A stretch of DNA of 49,953 bases, taken from NCBI GenBank assembly GCA_005790565.1, contig SXUJ01000003.1, forward strand, positions 1 to 49,953, written 5' to 3'. A program made the translations under genes and the position numbers. Positions within the stretch are counted from its first letter, which is position 1. The number at the start of each line of letters is the position of its first letter. The notes below the pieces were generated by a model that was not told the DNA's origin, searched no databases, and was given only the letters and a program-made list of their open reading frames with translations. Origin of the DNA: Planctomycetia bacterium (GTDB lineage Bacteria > Planctomycetota > Phycisphaerae > Phycisphaerales > SM1A02). Positions 17,142-25,941 of this stretch are shown in pieces.

Positions 17142-18922
17142 CTTCTTCCGAAGCGGCGCTCGAGATCTCGAAGCGAAATCTTGAGACTCGTCGGTCGGCC
17201 GTGCGGGCAATTCGTGCTGCGCTCGAGTCCCTCGCGGAGCGCGAGCAGCGCGTGGAGTTCGCCGTCGCTGAGTCGATCCCCCGCTTTCACCGCGGCCTTA
17301 CACGCCATCATGTCGACGATCTCATGCAGCGAACCTTCGAGCGTCAGTGTGCTGCCATGATCGAGCGCCTTGCCAAGCAGCGCGCGCGCGAACACGACGG
17401 CGTCGACACCTCGCGAAGAGAAGAGTGACGGCACGGCATCGATCGCGAGTGAGCGCGTCCCGAATGGCCTCATAGCGAGGCCAATTCGTTCGCACAGCGG
17501 AGCGATTGAAGCCGCCGCATCCCTCTCCACCACCGAACACTCGACGACTTCTGGCACGAGCAATCTCTGACTCTCAAGGTTGCCCTGCGAAAGTCGGTCG
17601 AAAATCAACTCAAACATGTACCGTTCATGGAGGGCGTGCTGATCGATGATGAGAATCCCGTCGGCGTCCTCCGTCACGATGTAGTTCTCGTGGAATTGCG
17701 CGAGGGAAGCTCGCGCGGACTCGGCTGACTCCACGCTGGCAGGCGACTCACGATTTGGAACGCGTGCGCCGCCGTCCTGCGCCTGGGCGTGCGCGAGTGC
17801 TGCCAATTCCACGAAGCTCGCGCTCTTCCCCGACCCAAACAATCGCCCTTCACCCTGAAAACTCGCGTCTTTCGCCCCATGCGGCGTCGACGAGTCTTGC
17901 TTCGGTAACTCGAAAAACGGGACGAGATTGGCGGCGCGAAGCGCCCGTTCAATCGCGCGCCGAACGCTCTGATGCACCACTTGGGGAGTTCGGAAGCGCA
18001 CCTCGGATTTCGCAGGATGCACATTCACATCGACCTCCCGCGGATCCATCTCAAGGAAGAGGGCAACCGAAGGCGATCGCGCGGGATCGAGCAATCCCCG
18101 ATACGCCTCCTTCACGGCGTGCAGAAGCAATCGATCCATGATCGGTCGACCGTTGAGATGGATGCGCACGGCCTTCGCGGTCGGTCTCGCGATGGCTGGT
18201 TTCCCCGCGAATCCATGCACAATCAGCCCACCGCTTTCCGGCGCGCTCCACTCGAATTCAAGAAGTTCCGGCTCGAGCTCTTTTCCCAAGACATCGAGCA
18301 TGCGGCGCTTTGGCTCGTCGGTCGGAAGCAGTGCGAGCAGGCGACGACCATTCGAAGTCAGCGTGAACGCAACCGACGGATGCCCGACTGCAATCGCCTC
18401 CACGACTTCGGTAATGCGCGCGGTCTCCGCCGAATCGGCGCGCAGAAACTTGCGTCGCGCGGGGACATTGAAGAAGAGCGTGCGCACCTCCACGCAAGTT
18501 CCAACACGCATGGACACCGGGCGAAGCGCCCCAATCACTCCGCCGTCGCAGGTCACTTCTGATCCCGCGTCGACATCGCGAGTCCTCGACCGCAGCGTCA
18601 TGCGCGAGACGGAAGCGATCGAGGCTATCGCCTCGCCGCGAAAACCCAGCGTTGCGATCGATGCGAGATCCTCGCTCGTCGAAATCTTGCTCGTCGCGTG
18701 CGCTGCGAGTGCGAGGAGTAGCTCATCCTTCGGAATGCCGCAGCCATCGTCGATGATGCGCACAAGCGCACTTCCGCCCTCTTCAATCTCGATCTGAATC
18801 GACGATGCGCCTGCATCGAGTGCGGTTTAGACGAGTTCCTTCACCACGCTCGCGGGTCGCTCCACGACCTCGCCCGCGGCGATTTGGTTGATGAGATGCG
18901 GGCTGAGTGCGCGAATAGGCAT
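17138..18922 (-). pseudogene. mutL: mutL, DNA mismatch repair endonuclease, interrupted by an in-frame TAA
   Basis: MutL couples MutS mismatch recognition to strand incision. The frame from ATG 18922 reads a normal MutL N-terminus ([20 protein letters not shown]). It then meets TAA at 18827-18829, exactly where KELVENSLDAGA is expected (E32 position). The next residue is Thr instead of the invariant Mg-binding Asn. After this the frame is intact to 17138. Downstream motifs include DDGCGI, GFRGEAIASI, the endonuclease motif DQHALHERYMFE, ACKAAVKAG and CPHGRPT. Without the stop it would encode 594 codons. A restart at GTG 18763 would lack part of the ATP site. It follows nadE by 13 nt. A sequencing error remains possible. 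Confidence 0.85.
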
Positions 18923-18935
18923 AACGGCTTCTCAC

Positions 18936-20582
18936 TCAGCGACGAACGATGGGGAATGGCCGTCCGCGCCCGAATGCGCGATGCGTGAGTTTGAGAATGA
19001 CCGCCGCTTGATCCCGCTTGTACTGCGCCCGATCAATCGCTGTGCACCATCGCGTGACGAGTGCGAGATCTAAGCTCGTCGCCGCGGCGATGTGCTCGGG
19101 AGACTGTTCGCGCTCGATGACGCCCTCGATGATTGCATCGAGATCGACATAGGCGGGGAGCGTGTCTTGATCGGTTTGTTCAGGACGAAGTTCTGCGCTA
19201 GGCGGTTTCTCGATGGATCGGGCGGGAATCGGCGGCGCGCTGAATCCACACTCCTGCCAGTTTGCGTTCATCCAGCGAGCCAGTGCATAGACGCGAGTTT
19301 TCAACAAATCGCCCAACGGAGCAAGCGCGCCGCACATATCGCCGTACAGCGTCGCGTAGCCGGTCGCGAGTTCGCTCTTGTTCCCCGTGGTTAGGACAAG
19401 CGAACCAGTCGCATTCGAATGCGCCATGAGGAGCACCCCTCGCACGCGCGATTGCAGGTTCTCATCGACGATCGAAGGAATGGCAGAAAGCGCAGGCGCG
19501 AGCGCAGCGCGGAGCGACTCGTGCGCATCGTGGATGGGAAGCCGGAGCGCGGAGTCAAGGCCGAGCGCTTTCGCGCTCGCGCGCGCATCCTCTAAGGAAT
19601 GCGCGGAGGAGTAACGCGAAGGGAGGAGCAACGCGTCGACTTGTGCGCCGCCAAGTGCGTGGGCGGCAAGCGCCGCCACGAGGGCGCTGTCGATGCCGCC
19701 GGAGAGTCCAAGCACCGCGCGCGTGTGACCGGTCTTGCGAAAATATCCCTCAATCCCCGTTGAAATCGCGGAGAACACTTCTGACTCCCAACACCGATCG
19801 CGTGGCGGCACGCGCGTGGCGTTTGAGAGATCAATCGTGTGTTCGGCACGGGCGGTGGACCATTGCTCGTCAAGGAGGAACAAGCCGTCGCTGCGCACGA
19901 TGCGCGCATGTCCGTCAAAGACGAGGTCGTCATGCGCGCCAGCTTGATTCACGCTGACGACCGTGACGCCGCGCCGCGCCGCCGCGTCGAGGATCTTGCG
20001 ATGCGCGGCGTCTTTCCCGAGCGCAAATGGGCTGGCGCTTGGGACGACAAGCACGGTTGCGCCGAGCGCGATGCTCTCCCCCACTGCATCGACGCCATAC
20101 TGGCAGTGCGCAAGTGCATCTTCGGCGCGCCAGAGATCTTCACAGATGAGCACACCGACCTTTGTCCCTGCGCAGTCGAGCACGCACGGACTGCGGCCTG
20201 GAACGAAGTATCGTTCTTCGGCGAACACATCGTATTCGGGCAGCAGTCTCTTGTGATAAATCGCCTGCACGCGCCCGCCGTGAAGCACGGCCACCGCATT
20301 CGCGCAACCGCGTGTCGCACTCGTAAGCAGCGCAGGAAAACCAACGAGCGCGGTCACGCGCAGGGCGGCCTGTGCCACCGTCGCGATCGCCTCGTGGCAG
20401 GCATGGGCAAATCCCTCACGAAACAAGAGGTCACGAGGCGGATACCCAGCGATCGCAAGTTCGCCAAAGACAATCAAGTCGATTCCATCCCGATCCGCAC
20501 GCGCGACCGCTTCGGCAATGCGCGCAGCGTTGCCGCTGACATCACCCACGATGGGGTCAAATTGCACGGTTCGAATCTTCAC
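18936..20582 (-). CDS. nadE: Glutamine-dependent NAD+ synthetase
   Basis: This two-domain cytoplasmic enzyme makes NAD+ from deamido-NAD+, ATP and glutamine-derived ammonia. The N-terminal nitrilase-like glutaminase domain shows the catalytic triad context: Glu in VFGELAIAGYPP, Lys in YHKRLLPEYDVF and Cys in GVLICEDLWR. The C-terminal synthetase domain has the PP-loop LGLSGGIDSALVAALA near residue 295 and TTGNKSELATGYATLYGDM. The length from GTG 20582 is 548 aa, normal for the family. This start gives the usual VKIRTVQFDP opening, though a TTG at 20594 is possible. A terminator just upstream separates it from the regulator gene, and mutL follows 13 nt downstream. Confidence 0.93.
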   Translation of the reverse strand: MKIRTVQFDPIVGDVSGNAARIAEAVARADRDGIDLIVFGELAIAGYPPRDLLFREGFAHACHEAIATVAQAALRVTALVGFPALLTSATRGCANAVAVLHGGRVQAIYHKRLLPEYDVFAEERYFVPGRSPCVLDCAGTKVGVLICEDLWRAEDALAHCQYGVDAVGESIALGATVLVVPSASPFALGKDAAHRKILDAAARRGVTVVSVNQAGAHDDLVFDGHARIVRSDGLFLLDEQWSTARAEHTIDLSNATRVPPRDRCWESEVFSAISTGIEGYFRKTGHTRAVLGLSGGIDSALVAALAAHALGGAQVDALLLPSRYSSAHSLEDARASAKALGLDSALRLPIHDAHESLRAALAPALSAIPSIVDENLQSRVRGVLLMAHSNATGSLVLTTGNKSELATGYATLYGDMCGALAPLGDLLKTRVYALARWMNANWQECGFSAPPIPARSIEKPPSAELRPEQTDQDTLPAYVDLDAIIEGVIEREQSPEHIAAATSLDLALVTRWCTAIDRAQYKRDQAAVILKLTHRAFGRGRPFPIVRR

Positions 20583-20589
20583 GAGGGAG

Positions 20590-20627
20590 TGCAAGAATAC
20601 GACAAACGCCTCCGCGGGGCGGAGGCG
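20590..20627 (-). terminator. Intrinsic terminator after the HTH-receiver gene
   Basis: CGCCTCCGC (20607-20615) and GCGGAGGCG (20619-20627) form a perfect 9-bp GC-rich stem with a 3-nt loop. On the minus strand the stem is followed by a T-rich run (TTTGTCGTATTCTT). It lies between the regulator's stop (20664) and the nadE start. Confidence 0.75.
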
Positions 20628-20663
20628 CTGGTCGTCTTCTTTCTTCGCTCAATTCCGCTGCGT

Positions 20664-21257
20664 TTACCCGACGAACGCGTGTGCGTGTTCGATCGCATCG
20701 ACCACCTGGCGCACCGTAAACGGCTTGCGCAGAATGCAATCAAAGCCCTTGCCGTTCATCGTGGTGACTTGCCCGTCCGTGAGTTTTCCCGTGACGCCGA
20801 TGACTCGGGTCATCTGGAGATCATCGGAGTGGCGCACGAAACTCATGAGTGCTCCGCTCTCGACTTCCGGAAGATGGAGGTCCACCAACAACACATGCGG
20901 CCGGAAGCGTTCAAGTTCGCACCCAGCCGCAAAGGAACTCATCGCACACCGCACTTCGAAGCGCGTTTGCTCCGAGAGCACCTTGCGCAACATGTCCGAG
21001 GCGCTCGCATCACCATCGAGGACAAGCACGCGCGGATTACCGCTCATGAGTCCGTCCATAGGAATGTTGTGCTTCTTCATGAACGCGAGCAGATTGGTGA
21101 CGGGGATTCGGCGATCCTTCGAGCCCGGAATCCGGTAGCCACGAAGTTGACCGGAATCGAACCACTTGCTCACCGTGCGACTCGCGACATTACAGACCTT
21201 CGCAACCTCGCCGGTCGTCAATACATCCTTGTCAGTGAAACTACATTGATCCTTCAT
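20664..21257 (-). CDS. HTH-receiver response regulator (N-terminal BldC/MerR-like HTH, C-terminal REC)
   Basis: The 197-aa protein has an N-terminal excisionase/BldC-type winged HTH (residues 12-60, TTGEVAKVCNVASRTVSKWF and IPGSKDRRIPV). A receiver domain follows (about 75-195) with phospho-acceptor D126 in LLVDLHLP, acidic pocket residues D81/D83, a GVTG switch Thr (T156) and K178 in LRKPF. All key receiver residues are present, so it can probably be phosphorylated. The domain order is reversed relative to typical response regulators. The start ATG 21257 has a strong Shine-Dalgarno (AAGGAGG at 21269-21275, plus GGAG 5 nt upstream). No histidine kinase is adjacent. The 197 nt upstream contain no other gene. 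Confidence 0.8.
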   Translation of the reverse strand: MKDQCSFTDKDVLTTGEVAKVCNVASRTVSKWFDSGQLRGYRIPGSKDRRIPVTNLLAFMKKHNIPMDGLMSGNPRVLVLDGDASASDMLRKVLSEQTRFEVRCAMSSFAAGCELERFRPHVLLVDLHLPEVESGALMSFVRHSDDLQMTRVIGVTGKLTDGQVTTMNGKGFDCILRKPFTVRQVVDAIEHAHAFVG

Positions 21258-21454
21258 AGCAACTCCAGCCTCCTTGCCGAGTGCAGCCCTACCAGCTGCT
21301 TCCTTGCATGTCTCGACGCAAGGGAATCGGGCAGAAGCGAGGTTGGATTGATCCGAAGGTGCGTTTCCTGCGTGAAAGGAGGCTGATTCCGCCTGCACAG
21401 TCTGCGCCGCGGCACAAATCTCGTCGTTATCGGGTGCGAAGCGCTAGCCGCGAC

Positions 21455-22717
21455 TCAGGAAAGAACCCCAACTGCGCGGCGCGCAGCCTGAACCCGCTCA
21501 AGGATCGTGATTCTTCGTTCGACGAGCAGTCGATTCAACTCTTCCCCATGCGCGGCATCGCGCACCTCAACCACGCATTGCACTTCTACGCGCGACACAT
21601 CCGGTCCACCAAAGATCCGTTCGTGTCGAATGTCGAGCACGCTCGCGCCGGCGTCTGCAATCGCGCGCGTCAACTCCGCGAGTCCGCCGGGTCGATCGCT
21701 TATCACCGCTGCGAAGTGCACCAGCCGCCCATCGACTGCGAGCGCGTGATCAATGACGCGACTCAGTACGAGCGGGTCAATGTTGCCGCCGCCGAGGATC
21801 AGCACCACCCGCTTGCCAACGAGGTGCTGCAATTGATTCGTCAAGAATGCCGCGAGCGGCGCGGCGCCCGTACCTTCGACCACACTGCGCGTATGTTCCA
21901 CGAGGCGCAGAATCGCCAGTGAGATCGCCTGTTCATCGACGGTGACCAAGCGGTCCACGAGTGGGCGCGCAATCGAGAATGCACGCGCGCCAACTTCAGG
22001 GACGGCCAAGCCGTCCGCAAGCGTTGTATCCGCTTGAACGCGGACGGGCTTCTGTTGACCAGCGGCAGCGAGGAATGATGCGCACCGCGCTGGTTCCACT
22101 CCGATGATCTCGACGCTGTCTCGCGCGTCCTTCGCGACAAGCGCGACGCCCGCGATCAGTCCGCCACCACCCACCGGAACGACGATCGCGTCAGCATCAG
22201 GGACATCCTCAAGCACTTCGAGTGCCACAGTCCCTGCTCCGGCAATGATCGCCGCGTCATTGAAGCCGTGGATGTAGGTCATCCCGTGCGACTCCACGAA
22301 TGCGTCTGCCCTAACTTTCGCCTCCGCGATATTCGCGCCCTCAAGCAGCACGCGCGCACCGATCTCTCGGCAGCGCGCTTGCTTCACGAGTGGCGCGGTC
22401 ACTGGCATCACCACCGTGACCGGGATCCCGAGGTCGCGACCGTGCCACGCGAGCGCGAGTGCGTGGTTTCCCGCGCTTGCTGCGACGACTCCATGCGCGT
22501 GATCCGCAACCGGAATCTGAAGCAGCGCATTCCGTGCGCCTCGTTCCTTGAAGCTCCCAGTGGTTTGCAGGTGCTCGTTCTTGGTCCAAATCTCTGCGCC
22601 GGTCAGTCGACTCAGGGCGGGAGAGTAAGTACACCCCGTTCGAATCACGCCTCCCGCGATGCGCTTCGCCGCGAGGCGAACATCATGGGGTGTGACATCG
22701 ACGCACGAGGTCGTCAC
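21455..22717 (-). CDS. ilvA: Threonine ammonia-lyase with C-terminal ACT domain
   Basis: This PLP enzyme deaminates threonine to 2-oxobutanoate (and serine to pyruvate). The PLP lysine K57 lies in TTGSFKERGARNAL. The SAGNHALALAW and VPVGGGGLIAG loops are typical. A single ACT domain (about 330-400, VHFAAVISDRPGGLAELTRAI) follows, as in the ~400-aa short threonine dehydratases rather than the long two-ACT IlvA. It may serve isoleucine synthesis or threonine catabolism. Its start overlaps the accC stop by 4 nt, so it is the last gene of an accB-accC operon. Confidence 0.9.
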   Translation of the reverse strand: MTTSCVDVTPHDVRLAAKRIAGGVIRTGCTYSPALSRLTGAEIWTKNEHLQTTGSFKERGARNALLQIPVADHAHGVVAASAGNHALALAWHGRDLGIPVTVVMPVTAPLVKQARCREIGARVLLEGANIAEAKVRADAFVESHGMTYIHGFNDAAIIAGAGTVALEVLEDVPDADAIVVPVGGGGLIAGVALVAKDARDSVEIIGVEPARCASFLAAAGQQKPVRVQADTTLADGLAVPEVGARAFSIARPLVDRLVTVDEQAISLAILRLVEHTRSVVEGTGAAPLAAFLTNQLQHLVGKRVVLILGGGNIDPLVLSRVIDHALAVDGRLVHFAAVISDRPGGLAELTRAIADAGASVLDIRHERIFGGPDVSRVEVQCVVEVRDAAHGEELNRLLVERRITILERVQAARRAVGVLS

Positions 22718-24066
22718 GGCGCATCCTTCTTGAGGAACCTCTCGACATAGTGAATGTCGAACGATGCGTCGCGGAACTCTGGATGCTCAACGAGTCGGCG
22801 ATGCAATGAAATGGTGGTCTTCATCGGACCGATCTTGAACTCGGCGAGCGCGACTTTCAATCGCGCGATCGCCGTGGCGCGATCTGGCCCGTGAACGATG
22901 AGTTTCCCGATCATCGAATCATAGTTACTGGGAATGCGATACCCCGCACGCGCATGCGAGTCGAGTCGAACCCCAAGCCCACCTGGCGGCGCCCACGACT
23001 CGATGAGTCCCGCCTGCGGCATGAACCCACGATCAGGATCTTCCGCATTGATTCGGCACTCAATCGCGTGGCCGCGCGCGACAACCTCCGACTGCTGCAT
23101 CGACAGACGCGCACCGCTCGCAACCAAGATCTGCTCGCGAACGATGTCGACGCCCGTGATCATTTCCGTCACCGGAGGTTCGACCTGCACGCGCGTGTTC
23201 ACTTCGAGCATGTAGAAATTCTGCTTCGCGTCCATCAAAAACTCGACGGTCGCCGCGCCGCAATACCTCGCGCTCCGAATGAGCGCTGCGGCGCTCTCGC
23301 AGACGCGCATGCGCTTCTCAGGATCCACCGCGGGCGCGGGGGCTTCTTCGATCAACTTTTGATGGCGCCGCTGGCTTGAGCAATCCCGTTCAAAGAGGTG
23401 CACCGCGTTGCCATGCGAGTCCCCAATCGTTTGCACCTCAAAGTGCCTTGCATGCTCGAGGAATTTCTCGATATAGACCGCGCCATTGCCGAAGGCCGCG
23501 GCCGCTTCCTGTCGCGCCGACGCAATACCTGCGCGCAGTTCATCGTCGTTGCGCGCGATACGCATACCACGCCCACCACCACCCGCCGTCGCCTTCACGA
23601 TGACCGGATACCCAATCTCATGAGCGACCTTGACGGCCTCTTCAACTTCTTCGATCGCGTCTTCGGTTCCTGGAAACACGGGCGTACCCGCTTTTCGCGC
23701 CATCTTCTTGCACGACACCTTGTCACCGAGCAATCCCATCGCTTCCGGCGAGGGACCAATGAACGCGATCTGAGAGTCGCGGCACACCTCCGCGAAGTGC
23801 GCGTTCTCGGAGAGGAATCCGTACCCCGGGTGGATCGCATCTGCGCCGCTCACTTCCGCGGCGGCAATGATTCGCTCGATGCGAAGGTAACTTTGCGCGG
23901 AGGGGCCAGGTCCGATGCAGATAGAACGATCGGCGTGTTCGAGCCAAGGCGCACCAGCATCCGCCTGGGAGTAGACGCAGACCGTCTCGATCCCTAGACA
24001 CTTGGCCGCTCGGATGACTCGCAAGGCAATCTCGCCTCGGTTCGCGATGAGGATGCGTTTGAACAT
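22714..24066 (-). CDS. accC: Acetyl-CoA carboxylase, biotin carboxylase subunit
   Basis: AccC carboxylates biotin on AccB using ATP and bicarbonate, the first half-reaction of malonyl-CoA synthesis. The N-terminus MFKRILIANRGEIALRVIRA is the hallmark start. The ATP-grasp glycine-rich loop (VKATAGGGGRGMRIA) and the catalytic-region EVNTRVQVEPPVTE are present. The 450-aa length is standard. The start at ATG 24066 lies 19 nt after the accB stop, and ilvA overlaps the 3' end. An upstream extension of the frame to 24138 overlaps accB and is not needed. Confidence 0.96.
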   Translation of the reverse strand: MFKRILIANRGEIALRVIRAAKCLGIETVCVYSQADAGAPWLEHADRSICIGPGPSAQSYLRIERIIAAAEVSGADAIHPGYGFLSENAHFAEVCRDSQIAFIGPSPEAMGLLGDKVSCKKMARKAGTPVFPGTEDAIEEVEEAVKVAHEIGYPVIVKATAGGGGRGMRIARNDDELRAGIASARQEAAAAFGNGAVYIEKFLEHARHFEVQTIGDSHGNAVHLFERDCSSQRRHQKLIEEAPAPAVDPEKRMRVCESAAALIRSARYCGAATVEFLMDAKQNFYMLEVNTRVQVEPPVTEMITGVDIVREQILVASGARLSMQQSEVVARGHAIECRINAEDPDRGFMPQAGLIESWAPPGGLGVRLDSHARAGYRIPSNYDSMIGKLIVHGPDRATAIARLKVALAEFKIGPMKTTISLHRRLVEHPEFRDASFDIHYVERFLKKDAP

Positions 24067-24085
24067 GGTGGGGTTCGCGATGAAC

Positions 24086-24562
24086 TCAGAGGGGACGAAT
24101 GCGGAACAATGGCTGGCCGAACTCGACCGCCTTCCCACTCTTCACGAGCACTTCCTCGATCGTGCCCGCGGTCTCCGCCTTGATCTCGTTGAAGATCTTC
24201 ATGGCCTCGATCAGGCAAACGGTGGTATCCGCGGTGACGGCGCTTCCAACCGACACGAACGCAGGTTTGTCAGGACCTGGACTTAGGTAGAAGGTCCCCA
24301 CCATCGGACTCTCGATGGCCGGAAGTGCCGGAGCCGCCGGAACCGCTGCCGCTGCCGCTGCCGCAGGCGCGGCTGCCGGAGCGGACGCCGCGGCAGGCGA
24401 GGGCGCTACGGCATGGGTTGGGGCCGTATAGACCACCGGCACCCCGCCCGCTGCGCCACGCTTGACGGTGACGGTTTCTTCCTTATCCTTGAGATCGAGC
24501 TCCGAGAGGTCGTTCTCCACCATCAATCGGACGAGTTCTTTGAGTTTTCGAATGTCAATCAT
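24086..24562 (-). CDS. accB: Biotin carboxyl carrier protein of acetyl-CoA carboxylase
   Basis: A 158-aa carrier. It has an N-terminal segment MIDIRKLKELVRLMVENDLS, an Ala/Pro-rich flexible linker (about residues 50-82) with a long alanine run, and a biotinyl domain. The biotinylated lysine is K122 in IEAMKIFNEIKAE. It passes carboxylated biotin between AccC and the carboxyltransferase. The start ATG 24562 was chosen because it gives the conserved N-terminus. A GGAG lies upstream and a sigma-70-like promoter at 24595-24622 leads the accB-accC-ilvA operon. Confidence 0.95.
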   Translation of the reverse strand: MIDIRKLKELVRLMVENDLSELDLKDKEETVTVKRGAAGGVPVVYTAPTHAVAPSPAAASAPAAAPAAAAAAAVPAAPALPAIESPMVGTFYLSPGPDKPAFVSVGSAVTADTTVCLIEAMKIFNEIKAETAGTIEEVLVKSGKAVEFGQPLFRIRPL

Positions 24563-24594
24563 GGGGTTCACTCCCCGCGTTGGGGAAAGGGCGA

Positions 24595-24622
24595 ATGATA
24601 CCGCGAAGTAAATTCGGGTCAA
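24595..24622 (-). promoter_or_regulatory. Putative sigma-70-type promoter of accB-accC-ilvA
   Basis: The minus strand reads TTGACC, 16 nt, TATCAT, about 33 nt before the accB ATG. Both hexamers are one or two bases from consensus. No other gene occupies 24563-24692. Confidence 0.55.
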
Positions 24623-24692
24623 ACCCCCACCTGTTCACGAGAGATCCCGCCATTATCGAAGCATTATCCCGCCTCGAACGCTCCTCTGGGTT

Positions 24693-25178
24693 CTAACCCA
24701 CGGGATGCCAAGGCGCTACCGCGCGGCAGCCACCGAGGACTTCGGACATCGCCATGAACTCTCGCATCGCGACCGGAGAACGCGCTTGACGCTTGAGCCT
24801 CGCGAGATCCGACGCGGCGTGGGCGCGGAAGGCACTCTTGTGATCCGCCATCGCCTCGGCAGCGGTCCCAATCGAGTAGGCCTTCGGATCTGAGGTCGGA
24901 GCCTGGGGGATCGAGCTTGGCGCACGGGTCTGCGCTGGTATCCGCGGCGGTTGGGCCTTTGCCTTGCCTTGCGCGGTCATTGCGCCCTTCTGAGTTTGCC
25001 CCTGATGATTCCCGTGCTTGTGATGCTTCTGCACCGAAACAGGGACGCGCGGCGGCGCCTTGGCGTCGCCGGTTCGAAGCAGCGCGTCCGCTTCTGCTTT
25101 GGCCTTCGCGCGCTTGGCGATTCCCGCGAGAATCGCGTTGGCGACGAAGACGGCGAGGATCCACCAAATGCCATTCAT
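24693..25178 (-). CDS. Hypothetical single-pass membrane protein
   Basis: From ATG 25178 the 161-aa product begins with one hydrophobic segment (WWILAVFVANAILAGIA). A basic Ala/Lys-rich stretch, a Pro/Gln-rich linker with a His/Lys cluster (QKHHKHGNH) and a helical C-terminus follow. It starts 19 nt after the btuD-like gene on the same strand, so it is probably the last gene of the ABC importer operon. The frame is open further upstream, but that part overlaps btuD and is Arg-rich shadow sequence. I recognise no family, and no function can be given. Confidence 0.55.
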   Translation of the reverse strand: MNGIWWILAVFVANAILAGIAKRAKAKAEADALLRTGDAKAPPRVPVSVQKHHKHGNHQGQTQKGAMTAQGKAKAQPPRIPAQTRAPSSIPQAPTSDPKAYSIGTAAEAMADHKSAFRAHAASDLARLKRQARSPVAMREFMAMSEVLGGCRAVAPWHPVG

Positions 25179-25197
25179 GCGCGCATCGTAGCGAGAT

Positions 25198-25941
25198 TCA
25201 CAAGTGCGGCCGCAGCCAACGCGCATCCGAGTTGGCCTCCAGCATTTCGTGCGCGTAGACCTCGCGGAGCATCGTCGGCGAAAGCACCTCGTCCGCGCTG
25301 CCCATCGCAATCGCTCGACCACCGCGCAACGCGATCGCGTCCGATGCAACCTCTCGCGCGAGACCCGCATCGTGGAGCGACAGGATCACGCTCCCCCCCT
25401 CACTGGTAAATCCTCGCAGCGCGATCACAAGTCGCGCGACTTCCGCTGGATCAAGACTTGAGAACGGCTCATCAAGAAGTAACACACTCCCCTGTGCGCA
25501 CTCGATCTGTGCGAGCGCACGGCCGACTCGCACACGCTGCTGCTCCCCACCACTGAGGCTGTGAAAACGGACGGCGCAGCGGGCGGCGAGCCCGACAGCC
25601 TCAAGGGCCGCATCCACGCGCGCCGCCGATGCCGTCTTCAACGCAGTACCGAGTGCAATCGTCTCGCGGACGCTGAAGTCTGCGGCGAGGGATGCCCGTT
25701 GCGGCACAAACGCGCGCTTCGATGCGCGCTCCACGCGAGTGGAGTCAACGACTCCCTCACTCGGTACAAGCACACCGGCGGCGAGTCGAAGCATCGTGCT
25801 CTTGCCACTTGCATTCGCTCCAACAATCGCGGTGGTGCGGCCCTTCGCAAACGCTGCATCGACCCCCGTCAGGGCAGCGGCGCATTCGGTGCGCGTCGAA
25901 AAACGCATGCTCACTCGATGAAATCTGATCAGAGGTTCCAC
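25198..25941 (-). CDS. ABC importer ATPase, BtuD/FecE type
   Basis: The 247-aa ATPase has Walker A GANASGKST (41-49), the signature LSGGEQQRV (129-137), Walker B VLLLDEPF (153-160) and a switch His in LSLHDAGLA. It energises the adjacent FecCD-family permease for uptake of cobalamin, or of an iron-siderophore or heme. Its start lies 13 nt inside the permease gene, so they are coupled. Substrate identity cannot be read from the ATPase itself. Confidence 0.88.
   Translation of the reverse strand: MEPLIRFHRVSMRFSTRTECAAALTGVDAAFAKGRTTAIVGANASGKSTMLRLAAGVLVPSEGVVDSTRVERASKRAFVPQRASLAADFSVRETIALGTALKTASAARVDAALEAVGLAARCAVRFHSLSGGEQQRVRVGRALAQIECAQGSVLLLDEPFSSLDPAEVARLVIALRGFTSEGGSVILSLHDAGLAREVASDAIALRGGRAIAMGSADEVLSPTMLREVYAHEMLEANSDARWLRPHL

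Noticed and set aside
19839-21386. A long plus-strand open frame (515 codons) opposite nadE and the regulator
   Set aside because: The minus-strand genes have complete recognised domains. The plus-strand translation is Arg/His-rich, has no recognisable motif and spans a terminator and intergenic sequence. It is a high-GC shadow.
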